A model generated the notes under the pieces. It saw nothing but the letters and a program-made list of their open reading frames with translations, was not told the DNA's origin and did not search any database. A stretch of 30,514 nt of DNA. Source: a bacterium (lineage in GTDB: Bacteria > SM23-31 > JAUVVT01). Of this stretch, positions 15,631 through 22,085 are shown piece after piece (position 1 is the first letter of the stretch; the number at the start of each line of letters is the position of its first letter). The stretch is taken from positions 1 through 30,514 of the forward strand of contig JAUWXV010000015.1 of assembly GCA_030616165.1 (NCBI GenBank), read 5' to 3'. Both the position numbers and the translations under genes were made by a program.

Positions 15631-17328
15631 TTCTTTCATAATTTCTTGATAAGAAAATGTATTAATAACATTATCCGGCACCGACCATCCTTTTCTTGCA
15701 ATTCCAACGCCATATTTTACATCCATAATACCATTAATTTTATGTGCATCCGGGTTAATGCTGATTCTAACATTTTTTTCATATGCATACTTCAAATCTC
15801 TCCAGTCCACGTCAAGTCGGTGAGGGTTTGCATTAAGTTCAAGAATCACACTATTATTAGAAGCCTCGTCAATTATTTTTTCAATATCAACCTTGTAAGA
15901 CTCCCTTGCAAGGAGAAGTCTCCCTGTGGGGTGTCCAAGGATATTTACATACCTATTCTGCATTGCTTTTATTATCCTTTCTGTCATCTCATCTTCACTC
16001 ATACCAAAATTTGAGTGAATCGAAACAATAACAAAATCAAAAGTCTTGAGCACCTCATCAGAATAATCCAATTCACCATTCGGAAGTATATCTACTTCAA
16101 TCCCTTTCAATATCCTTATGTTTTTAAGCCTTTTATTCAGTTCGTCAATTTCTTCGTGCTGTTCAATAATCCTTTTTTCCGATAATCCATTAGCATAAAA
16201 TGCAGATTTACTGTGGTCTGCAATTCCGAGATACGAATAACCCATTTTTTCTACTGCTTTCGCCATCTCTTCTATTGTAGAAACTCCATCGCTGTATGTA
16301 GTGTGAACATGAATTATTCCTTTTATGTCCTTTTCCTCTATAAGTCTTGGTATTTTACTATTTTCAGCATAATCAACTTCATCAAGCCCTTCTCTTATCT
16401 CAGGAGGAATGAAATAAAGTTTAAGTGTTTTAAATATCTCCTCTTCATCTCCGCAGATTATAAGTTCATTTCCTTTAAAAACGCCGTATTCATTCATTTT
16501 CATCCCCATCTTCTTTGCTCTTGACCTCATTAAGGTATTATGGTCTTTACTGCCGGTAAAATGATGAAGAGCATACGGGTACTGGGTATCTGAAACAATC
16601 CTTAAATCCGAATTAATACCAGCATTCAAGATTATACTTATTTTTGTCTCCCCTTTTGCAGTAACAGTATTTACATCCTCAAGTGAAGCAAAAAAGTCCA
16701 TAACATCTTTACTGTTTTTAGAACTTGCAATAAAATCAATATCTTTAACAACCTCTTTTTTTCTTCGGAGACTGCCTGCAATACTTATTCTAATAATATC
16801 CTTATGATTTTTTAATTCTTCATAAATTTTTTCTGCAGCGCTGAGGGCTTCGCTGAAAAGATGCTGTTCACTATATTTTTTTAAATATTCAATCCCTTTT
16901 AAAATCTTCTCCTGTGATTTTAAGCCAAATCCATCGAGTTCTATAAGTCTATTTTCCTTACAGGCATATTCAAGTTCACCAACTGATTTAATCTCTAATT
17001 TATCATGAACTGCTTTAATCCTTTTCGGACCAAGCCCGGGTATCTTCAGCATCTCGAGATGACCAGGTGGTATCGACTCTTTTAAATTATCATAGTATTT
17101 GAGTCTGTTAGTTTTAACAAGTTCTGTTATCTTTTCACTAAGTCCCTTTCCTATTCCTTTAATACTCGACAACTTTCCCGATTCAACAAGTTCGTTTATA
17201 TCCCCTTCAACATGCTCAATTACCCTTGCAGCATTCAAATAGGCACGGCATTTAAACGGATTTTCACCCTTAAGTTCAAGCAAAACGCCTATCTCTTCTA
17301 ATACCTCTGCCAGTTCTTTTTTATCCAT
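15622..17328 (-). CDS. polX: DNA polymerase X family protein with PHP exonuclease domain
   Basis: 568 residues, full length for bacterial PolX. N-terminal helix-hairpin-helix 8-kDa-like and finger regions (GIGKGLSEKI at 58-67, IPGLGPKRI at 96-104). The polymerase palm has GSLRR at 185-189 with metal ligands D196 and D198 and a third at D241. The C-terminal PHP phosphoesterase domain from about 337 has H340, H342, D347, H372, E411, H438, H466, D527 and H529. Bacterial PolX fills short gaps in base-excision repair and its PHP domain gives Mn2+-dependent 3'-5' exonuclease and AP-endonuclease activity. The final four codons and the TAG stop lie in a REP1 unit, so the original C-terminus may have been slightly different. 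Confidence 0.95.
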   Translation of the reverse strand: MDKKELAEVLEEIGVLLELKGENPFKCRAYLNAARVIEHVEGDINELVESGKLSSIKGIGKGLSEKITELVKTNRLKYYDNLKESIPPGHLEMLKIPGLGPKRIKAVHDKLEIKSVGELEYACKENRLIELDGFGLKSQEKILKGIEYLKKYSEQHLFSEALSAAEKIYEELKNHKDIIRISIAGSLRRKKEVVKDIDFIASSKNSKDVMDFFASLEDVNTVTAKGETKISIILNAGINSDLRIVSDTQYPYALHHFTGSKDHNTLMRSRAKKMGMKMNEYGVFKGNELIICGDEEEIFKTLKLYFIPPEIREGLDEVDYAENSKIPRLIEEKDIKGIIHVHTTYSDGVSTIEEMAKAVEKMGYSYLGIADHSKSAFYANGLSEKRIIEQHEEIDELNKRLKNIRILKGIEVDILPNGELDYSDEVLKTFDFVIVSIHSNFGMSEDEMTERIIKAMQNRYVNILGHPTGRLLLARESYKVDIEKIIDEASNNSVILELNANPHRLDVDWRDLKYAYEKNVRISINPDAHKINGIMDVKYGVGIARKGWSVPDNVINTFSYQEIMKEFS

Positions 17329-17805
17329 AATGCTTTTTTATAAATGTAATTTAAATGCGGACTTTTTGGTTCTTCAGGAATTTTGTTTGATATGAGTAAG
17401 GGCAAAGCATTTTTTTGTATATACTGTAAATTTTTCGAAAACTCTTTATTTGAATGCTTCGCCCCCACTCTTCCGCTCCTCGCAGCGATTTATGTTAATT
17501 TCAGAATTTACAAAGGTTAAGTTTTTCTATTAATCTTTTCCTAACAGAAATATAATTATTCATTACGAAATGCTTTAGATATAGAAATGGGAATAACCGA
17601 ACCAGAAGGAACAGTCTTTAGAATATAAAACATATTATAAAATATATTAAAAATATCTTATATATGCAAATTTAAAACTAAATTTTTCCTTTTAAATAAA
17701 AAAAGTAAATATATTTAATCGTTAATCGAACATTCAAAATTAAAATAACGGGAAAAGAGAGGTGTATAAAAAGGATAATGCAGATTATTGGTAAGAAATT
17801 ATATT
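17329..17805. repeat. Intergenic region with a spaced inverted repeat
   Basis: No gene seen. Inverted arms lie at about 17395-17413 (AGTAAGGGCAAAGCATT) and 17449-17469 (AATGCTTCGCCCCCACT), imperfect over about 20 bp and separated by about 35 bp. This looks like two opposed copies of a GGGC-AAGCATT repeat (a BIME-like pair) rather than a transposon end pair. The remainder is AT-rich. Confidence 0.5.
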
Positions 17806-17846
17806 AAAAAGGCAAAGAGTATAAAAACTACACTCTCTGCCTTTTT
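17806..17846 (-). terminator. Intrinsic terminator of the ferredoxin gene
   Basis: AAAAAGGC-type arm at 17806-17820 pairs with ACTCTCTGCC plus TTTTT at 17832-17846, with one mismatch. On the minus strand the hairpin ends in a T-run and lies just after the ferredoxin stop codon. The A and T flanks make it potentially bidirectional. Confidence 0.8.
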
Positions 17847-17851
17847 AATAT

Positions 17852-18100
17852 TTATTCTCCATGCAGTTTTTTCTTTTTTTCTAAAAGCTGTTCCTCAGTT
17901 TCTCGATGGTCTGGGTCGGGAACACAGCAATCAACGGGACAGACAGCCACGCATTGCGGCTCATCAAAAAATCCAACACATTCTGTACACTTATTTGAGT
18001 CAATTACATATATTGGGTCTCCCTCACTTATTGCTTCATTCGGGCATTCCGAGACACAAGCATCACAACTTATACATTCCTCTGTTATATGATAAGCCAT
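17852..18100 (-). CDS. 2[4Fe-4S] ferredoxin, YfhL-like
   Basis: 82 residues. Two cluster motifs: C9-x2-C12-x2-C15-x3-C19-P, and C38-x2-C41-x8-C50-x3-C54-P, the extended second spacing typical of the YfhL/Alvin-type ferredoxins. Two further cysteines (C58, C59) follow. It is a small cytoplasmic electron carrier; the partner enzyme cannot be read from this window. A strong AAGGAGG precedes the ATG, a consensus promoter lies at 18161-18189 and a terminator at 17806-17846, so it forms a complete single-gene unit. Confidence 0.93.
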   Translation of the reverse strand: MAYHITEECISCDACVSECPNEAISEGDPIYVIDSNKCTECVGFFDEPQCVAVCPVDCCVPDPDHRETEEQLLEKKKKLHGE

Positions 18101-18160
18101 TTCAACTCCTCCTTATTACTTTTTAAATTTACTTTTGATTCTATTTATATTTGAATTTTA

Positions 18161-18189
18161 ATTATAATAAAAATAAAAATTATAGTCAA
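18161..18189 (-). promoter_or_regulatory. Sigma70-type promoter of the ferredoxin gene
   Basis: On the minus strand: TTGACT (complement of 18184-18189), a 17-bp spacer, then TATAAT (complement of 18161-18166). Near-perfect consensus. Predicted start of transcription is about 18154, giving a leader of roughly 50 nt. Confidence 0.8.
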
Positions 18190-18201
18190 GAAAATAATTA
18201 T

Positions 18202-18381
18202 TTACAAAAAGTTATCAAAAAACCATCTTGCCATAAACCTTTTATGAAATATTATTACAAATAGAGCTGACATAAATGCACCTATAAAAATTTCCAATCC
18301 TATAAAAAATTTCCCGGCTTCAAATGGTAAAAAATCACCAAGCCCAGGTGTTGTAATAGGAACAATTTCATAATTAATTGT
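18202..18381 (-). pseudogene. Remnant of a K+ channel pore (Ion_trans_2-like C-terminus)
   Basis: An open frame of about 60 codons without a usable start encodes a fragment with TTPGLGDFLP, which matches the TxxGYGD pore-loop region of two-TM potassium channels. It is followed by a hydrophobic TM2-like helix (FFIGLEIFIGAFMSALFVII) and a basic end (HKRFMAR). An in-frame TAA (18382-18384) immediately upstream and no TM1 show that only the C-terminal part survives. Similar tails close pentapeptide-repeat ion channels. Assigned by eye, so moderate confidence. Confidence 0.55.
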
Positions 18382-18492
18382 TTATAAATATGTTATATGT
18401 GATAAAAAAATTTTTATATTTTTTCTGATTTTTCTTGACTTTTGAAATTTTATAGATTAAATTTCAAATCGGATTAAAAATCCCCCAAAAAT

Positions 18493-18535
18493 AAAAAAAA
18501 GCCGGCAATATTCCCACCCAGCCGGCTTTTTTTTT
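18493..18535. terminator. Strong orphan bidirectional terminator
   Basis: Arms GCCGGC at 18501-18506 and 18521-18526, extended by eight A (18493-18500) and nine T (18527-18535), loop 14 nt. No + strand gene lies upstream for more than 1 kb and no minus-strand gene reads into it. A TTGACT at 18435-18440 and a small hairpin (GGATT/AATCC at about 18471-18483) precede it, so it could end a short untranslated RNA. Confidence 0.75.
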
Positions 18536-18610
18536 GAATTAAAATAAAACTAATATTCAAAGTTTCAATTATATTTTCAACTTTTAAAAAAATTGCATAA
18601 AAATTTTATC

Positions 18611-18639
18611 TTGACATTATATATAAGGTTATATATATT
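18611..18639 (+). promoter_or_regulatory. Sigma70-type promoter of the cysteine synthase leader
   Basis: TTGACA at 18611-18616, 17-bp spacer, TATATT at 18634-18639 (an alternative TATATA lies at 18632-18637). Predicted transcription start is about 18646, about 30 nt before the leader peptide start codon. Confidence 0.75.
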
Positions 18640-18676
18640 TTATATAGATTGTATAAACTTTAAAAGAAATATTAAA

Positions 18677-18745
18677 ATGATGAGTATTTGCCCTATACAT
18701 TGCTGTATGTATTTCTGTATTTGTTGTATTAGACCAGAGCAATGA
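18677..18745 (+). CDS. Cysteine-rich leader peptide of the cysteine synthase attenuator
   Basis: A 22-codon ORF with two adjacent ATGs (18677 and 18680) and a TGA at 18743-18745. Six of 22 residues are cysteine, at positions 5, 9, 10, 14, 16 and 17, including Cys-Cys at 18701-18706 and 18722-18727. The ribosome binding site is weak (AAAGAAAT). It lies between a consensus promoter and an intrinsic terminator in the leader of a cysteine biosynthesis gene. Its stop codon overlaps RNA segment 2 of the attenuator. Inferred role: ribosome stalling at Cys codons when charged tRNA-Cys is scarce. The peptide itself probably has no function. The main doubt is that a short ORF can be Cys-rich by chance. 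Confidence 0.8.
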   Translation: MMSICPIHCCMYFCICCIRPEQ

Positions 18746-18826
18746 TAGTGGGTAAATTTTATTTATCCTAAAAAAGTAATTACTTATAATAAAGCCCACT
18801 ATCAAAAAAATAGTGGGCTTTTTTTT
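18743..18826 (+). promoter_or_regulatory. Transcription attenuator: antiterminator and terminator hairpins upstream of cysteine synthase
   Basis: Three segments. Segment 2 is TGATAGTGGG at 18743-18752, segment 3 CCCACTATCA at 18795-18804, segment 4 ATAGTGGGC at 18810-18818 followed by eight T. Segments 2 and 3 are perfectly complementary over 10 bp (antiterminator). Segments 3 and 4 pair as AAGCCCACTAT (18792-18802) with ATAGTGGGCTT (18810-18820), a textbook intrinsic terminator. The two pairings exclude each other. A ribosome paused at the Cys-Cys pair would leave segment 2 free; one reaching the stop codon would cover it and allow termination. Confidence 0.85.
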
Positions 18827-18846
18827 AATATCAAGGGAGTATAAAA

Positions 18847-19899
18847 ATGAAACCAGAAAATGTTATAGATATCCTTGCGAGAACAAAAAATAAATTAGAT
18901 ATTCTCGCTGAAAATGTATCAAGTGAGATTTATAAAATTGCGAGGGGTGAAGCCGAAGAGGATAAATTCAGACTTATAAGAAACAAGAATTATCTTTGCT
19001 ACAACCCGCTTCTGAGCAGGATTGGAAATACTCCACTTTTAAGGCTAAACAGAATATCAAAAGACTTAAAAAATATTGACATATACGCAAAAGCAGAATG
19101 GTTTAATCCTGGAGGCTCCGTTAAAGACCGGGCTGGTTATTTAATGGTTCAGGAAGCAATCAGAAAGAGTAAATTAAAAGAAGGAATAACCTTACTTGAA
19201 TCATCTTCAGGAAATACAGGTATAGCACTCGCAATGATCGGGGCTTTTTTAGGATTTAAAGTAACTCTTGTTGTGCCTGAAAATATGAGTCTGGAAAGAA
19301 AGAAAATATTAAGAGCATATGATGCAGAAATTATATTCACCGACCCCCTTGAAGGAAGCGAGGGCTCAAGAAAAATTGCAGAAGAAATTGCAAACAATGA
19401 TAAAAAATACTTTTATATTGACCAATACAACAATCCTGATAACCTACTTGCTCATTACCTTACCACTGGACAAGAAATAATAGAACAGACACAGGGAAAG
19501 GTGACACATTTTATTGCAGGTGCAGGAACAGGTGGAACTATTATGGGTACTGGAAAAAGACTTAAAGAATTTAATCCGAATATAAAAATATATGCAGTTC
19601 AGCCAGATAATCCAACGCACGTTCTGGAAGGATTAAAACATATGAAAACCGTTGTTGTGCCCAGCATTTATAAAGAAGAAGAACTCGACGGAGTTATAGA
19701 GGTGTCAACCGAAGAATCATTAGAACTGATTAAAAGGCTTGCTAAAGAAGAGGGTTACTTTGCTGGTTTCTCATCTGGAGCAGCACTTGCCGGCTCATTA
19801 AAACTTGCTAAGACTATTGATAAAGGGTTTATTGTTACTGTCTTTCCTGACGGTGGAGAAAAGTACTTAAGCAGTGGATTATGGGGCAGTGATTTATGA
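18847..19899 (+). CDS. Cysteine synthase (O-acetylserine/O-phosphoserine sulfhydrylase family)
   Basis: 350 residues, about 40-50 longer than typical CysK/CysM because of an N-terminal helical extension before the usual NPLLSRIGNTPLL start (53-65). PLP-dependent fold type II: Schiff-base K93 in PGGSVKDR, SGNTG at 121-125 binding the carboxylate, GAGTGGT at 225-231 binding the PLP phosphate, and SSGAA at 309-313. It makes L-cysteine from an activated serine plus sulfide; which donor (OAS or OPS) is not certain. GGGAG at 18835-18839 supports the long start. The gene follows a Cys-leader attenuator, independently supporting the cysteine role. Its TGA overlaps the ATG of a small frameshifted ORF. 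Confidence 0.93.
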   Translation: MKPENVIDILARTKNKLDILAENVSSEIYKIARGEAEEDKFRLIRNKNYLCYNPLLSRIGNTPLLRLNRISKDLKNIDIYAKAEWFNPGGSVKDRAGYLMVQEAIRKSKLKEGITLLESSSGNTGIALAMIGAFLGFKVTLVVPENMSLERKKILRAYDAEIIFTDPLEGSEGSRKIAEEIANNDKKYFYIDQYNNPDNLLAHYLTTGQEIIEQTQGKVTHFIAGAGTGGTIMGTGKRLKEFNPNIKIYAVQPDNPTHVLEGLKHMKTVVVPSIYKEEELDGVIEVSTEESLELIKRLAKEEGYFAGFSSGAALAGSLKLAKTIDKGFIVTVFPDGGEKYLSSGLWGSDL

Positions 19900-20094
19900 T
19901 TGGAATTAATAAATCTTCTATTGAAGCATTCAGAAAAGATTCCGAAAAAAAATATCAATCTATAAAAGAAAAAAGACGGTTATGAACTCAACTCCATCGA
20001 TTTTATAAATGCGTGGAGAAAAGCACCCAAAAATAAATTGAGCCTCGCAGGCTTTTATGAATTTGAGGAAATATCAATTAATAGAATCATATAA
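19896..20094 (+). pseudogene. Small ORF coupled to cysteine synthase, split by a frameshift
   Basis: An ATG overlaps the cysteine synthase stop (ATGA), the usual sign of translational coupling. The frame encodes MIGINKSSIEAFRKDSEKKY and a few more residues, then stops at 19983-19985. One base of shift at the A6 tract (19969-19974) would continue into a good-looking frame (DGYELNSIDFINAWRKAPKN and onward, from 19975) that ends at TAA 20092-20094, giving about 65 residues in total. The product is not recognised. A one-base indel (assembly error or mutation) is the simplest reading. Confidence 0.45.
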
Positions 20095-20346
20095 AATATA
20101 TTTCCCTTCCTCTTTAAAAAATCATAATAAAAATATATTTAAAATCCTTGATTATAGGAATAGTTTTTCTTAATTTTTAAGTGAATTTTTTTTATTAAAA
20201 TTACTAAATCAACATATCTCATTAAAACTATAGTTGCTCGATTTTAAGATTTGTAGAACAGACATTCCTGTCTGTTTAAACAATTAGCCTGGTCAGATAC
20301 GAATGTCTGGCATATACATGCAAACTTCTAAAAAGGAGATAGTTCA
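20095..20346. repeat. REP3 copy and inverted degenerate partner
   Basis: GTAG at 20253-20256 is followed at once by a hairpin with arms AACAGACA and TGTCTGTT and loop TTCC (20257-20276): the REP3 family in the orientation opposite to the 4.6-kb array, with a compensating end pair (A-T in place of G-C). A second, decayed hairpin in reverse orientation (CAGATA and TGTCTG around CGAA) follows at about 20295-20310, making a BIME-like pair. The rest is AT-rich, with AAGGAG before the sulfatase start. Confidence 0.75.
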
Positions 20347-21852
20347 ATGAATAAAGTTAAGAAATCTTCTCAACAGGGAAAAGAGTACAGTCGGAGAAAT
20401 TTTTTAAGAAAAGCTGGAGGTGCCGCGGTTGTTTCTCCCTGGATTATGCGATTCCCAAATAGTATTTCTAAAGCAAATAAGAAAAGGAATATTATTTTTG
20501 TATTTATTGATGATATGCGGTATGATGCGATGAGTTATCGAGGACATCCAGTCCTGCAAACACCGAATATCGACCGCCTTGCAAGAAATGGAATCCTGTT
20601 TAAAAATGCCTTTGTGACAACATCTCTTTGTTCACCGAGCAGGGCTTCCATACTGAGCGGTCTTTATGCTCACAAACATGGAGTTCTTGATAACAGTACT
20701 ATGCTTCCCGATGGGACTCCTACCTTTCCGGTTGAACTACAGAAATCGGGCTATAAGACCGCCTTTGTGGGAAAGTGGCATATGGGAGGAACAAGCGACC
20801 AACCACGACCCGGATTCGACCGATGGGTCTCTTTCCGCGGACAGGGACTATATTTCAACCCTTTGTTCAACATCGACGGAAAGCGTGTCAAAAGGGAAGG
20901 ATATACTCCAGATTTAACCACCGAATATTCTGTTGATTTCATAAAAGAAAATAAAGACCGACCTTTCCTTCTTTATATGTCTCATAAAGCAGTCCACGGC
21001 ATGTTCGAGCCAGCACCAAGACATAAAAACAAATATCAGAATATAGTAGTTCCAAAACCGAAATCAATGGCTAATACTGAGGAAAATTATAAAGGCAAAC
21101 CAGACTGGGTTCGGAAACAGAGGAACAGCTGGCATGGAGTTGATGGAATGTATAATCGTGCAATTAACTTTGACAAATTTTACCGAGATTACTGCGAATG
21201 CATGTTAGGTGTGGACGACAGCGTTGGTGTATTGTTAGATACTCTTGAAAAAGAAGGATTGCTGGAAGATACCCTAATAATGTTTATGGGGGATAATGGC
21301 TTCCAGTTTGGAGAACATGGATTAATTGATAAAAGAACTATGTATGAATCTTCTATAAGGGTTCCCTTAATTGCTCACTGTCCTGCTCTTGCAGATGGAG
21401 GTCAGTTCAAAGAAGAACTTGTTCTAAATATAGATATTGCCCCTACCATTATAGAAACAGCACAGATTTCAGTTCCGCCATCTATGCAAGGGCGCTCTTT
21501 CTTATCATTAATCAAGGGCAGTCCTATAGAATGGCGGAAAGAATTCCTGTATGAATATTTCTGGGAACGCGATTACCCACAAACACCAACTGTTCAGGGG
21601 CTCCGAACAGAAAAATACAGTTATATGCGATATCACGGTGTCTGGGACTTAAACGAATTATACGACATTGAAAACGACCCAGACCAAATGAATAACCTCA
21701 TGGCTGATGTTCGAATAACAACTCAAGGTGGGCGGTTAAATCGTCATATCAAAGACCCACAGTTAAAAGAACTTGTGGCAAAATTAGAAGAAAAACTTTT
21801 TAAAATCATTAGAGAAACCGACGGAATTATCGAACCTTCATGGAAAATATAA
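20347..21852 (+). CDS. Tat-exported type I sulfatase (formylglycine, Cys type)
   Basis: 501 residues. A twin-arginine signal (SRRNFLRKAGG, 15-25) precedes the sulfatase fold. Metal-binding D55/D56 in FIDDMRYD, the active-site signature C95-S-P-S-R (C95 must be converted to formylglycine), and GKWHMGG near 141-147 with the conserved lysine and histidine are all visible; GDNGFQFGEHG near 317 supplies further metal ligands. It hydrolyses sulfate esters, most likely on exported or environmental polysaccharides. The maturation enzyme is not in this window. AAGGAG lies upstream and an intrinsic terminator follows at 21866-21898, so it is probably a single-gene unit. Confidence 0.93.
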   Translation: MNKVKKSSQQGKEYSRRNFLRKAGGAAVVSPWIMRFPNSISKANKKRNIIFVFIDDMRYDAMSYRGHPVLQTPNIDRLARNGILFKNAFVTTSLCSPSRASILSGLYAHKHGVLDNSTMLPDGTPTFPVELQKSGYKTAFVGKWHMGGTSDQPRPGFDRWVSFRGQGLYFNPLFNIDGKRVKREGYTPDLTTEYSVDFIKENKDRPFLLYMSHKAVHGMFEPAPRHKNKYQNIVVPKPKSMANTEENYKGKPDWVRKQRNSWHGVDGMYNRAINFDKFYRDYCECMLGVDDSVGVLLDTLEKEGLLEDTLIMFMGDNGFQFGEHGLIDKRTMYESSIRVPLIAHCPALADGGQFKEELVLNIDIAPTIIETAQISVPPSMQGRSFLSLIKGSPIEWRKEFLYEYFWERDYPQTPTVQGLRTEKYSYMRYHGVWDLNELYDIENDPDQMNNLMADVRITTQGGRLNRHIKDPQLKELVAKLEEKLFKIIRETDGIIEPSWKI

Positions 21853-21865
21853 AAAATTCCTTTTG

Positions 21866-21898
21866 CTGCCTACCGCAAACAGGCAGGCAGTTTTTTTT
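21866..21898 (+). terminator. Intrinsic terminator of the sulfatase gene
   Basis: CTGCCT (21866-21871) pairs with AGGCAG (21885-21890), followed by eight T. It starts 14 bases after the stop codon. Confidence 0.75.
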
Positions 21899-21940
21899 GT
21901 AAAACGACACGGCAAAAAGTAAAAATTAAGGAGTTTGATA

Positions 21941-22051
21941 ATGAGTTCAATAAATAAATTCTATTGTAAATTAAGAACTTATACACCAGACTGTCATTCC
22001 CGCGAAAGCGGGAATCCACCTTTTGCCGCTTCGTCTTGTAAAAAAAGTTGA
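21941..22051 (+). other. Small ORF with good ribosome binding site, interrupted by a repeat
   Basis: AAGGAG about seven bases before an ATG at 21941 opens a 36-codon frame ending at TGA 22049-22051. The second half is read through a dispersed hairpin repeat (21996-22015) and gives the familiar spurious HSRESGNP translation. The start signal is much better than that of metH just downstream, but the frame is out of phase with metH by one base. It may be a relic start region or an unrelated truncated gene; I do not claim a product. Confidence 0.35.
21992..22020 (+). repeat. Dispersed hairpin repeat with GAAA loop
   Basis: Arms ATTCCCGC (21996-22003) and GCGGGAAT (22008-22015) around GAAA, preceded by TGTC and followed by CCACC. 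This type of element occurs in many unrelated bacterial genomes. Here it lies between a strong ribosome binding site and the start of metH. Confidence 0.75.
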
Positions 22052-22085
22052 AAATAAATATATATCATTTAAAAAACACAAAAAT

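Noticed and set aside
15144-15649. Long + strand open frames in three phases with repeating RAWGQARLR, EPGDRPGYG and SLGTGSAT
   Set aside because: They are the three-frame translation of the REP1 array. The 41-bp period is not a multiple of three, so each frame cycles through all three phrases, and no stop happens to occur. No ribosome binding site, and no single protein would be conserved in this way.
18541-18846. T-box or other tRNA/riboswitch aptamer before cysteine synthase
   Set aside because: No T-box sequence or long stem I; the short Cys-rich ORF and the 2:3/3:4 pairing explain the leader completely.
19969-19975. Programmed -1 frameshift at an A AAA AAG heptamer
   Set aside because: The heptamer is present, but the zero frame reads GAA AAA AGA, so it is not in slippery phase, and the join needs +1 (or -2), not -1. 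A simple indel is more likely.
22023-22085. TTG start adding 21 residues to MetH
   Set aside because: The added residues are basic, non-conserved and directly next to a repeat; MetH proteins start shortly before the FDGAMGT motif, matching the ATG at 22086.
21853-22085. SAM or cobalamin riboswitch upstream of metH
   Set aside because: The leader is short, AT-rich and interrupted by a repeat; no conserved B12-box or SAM-aptamer helices could be found.
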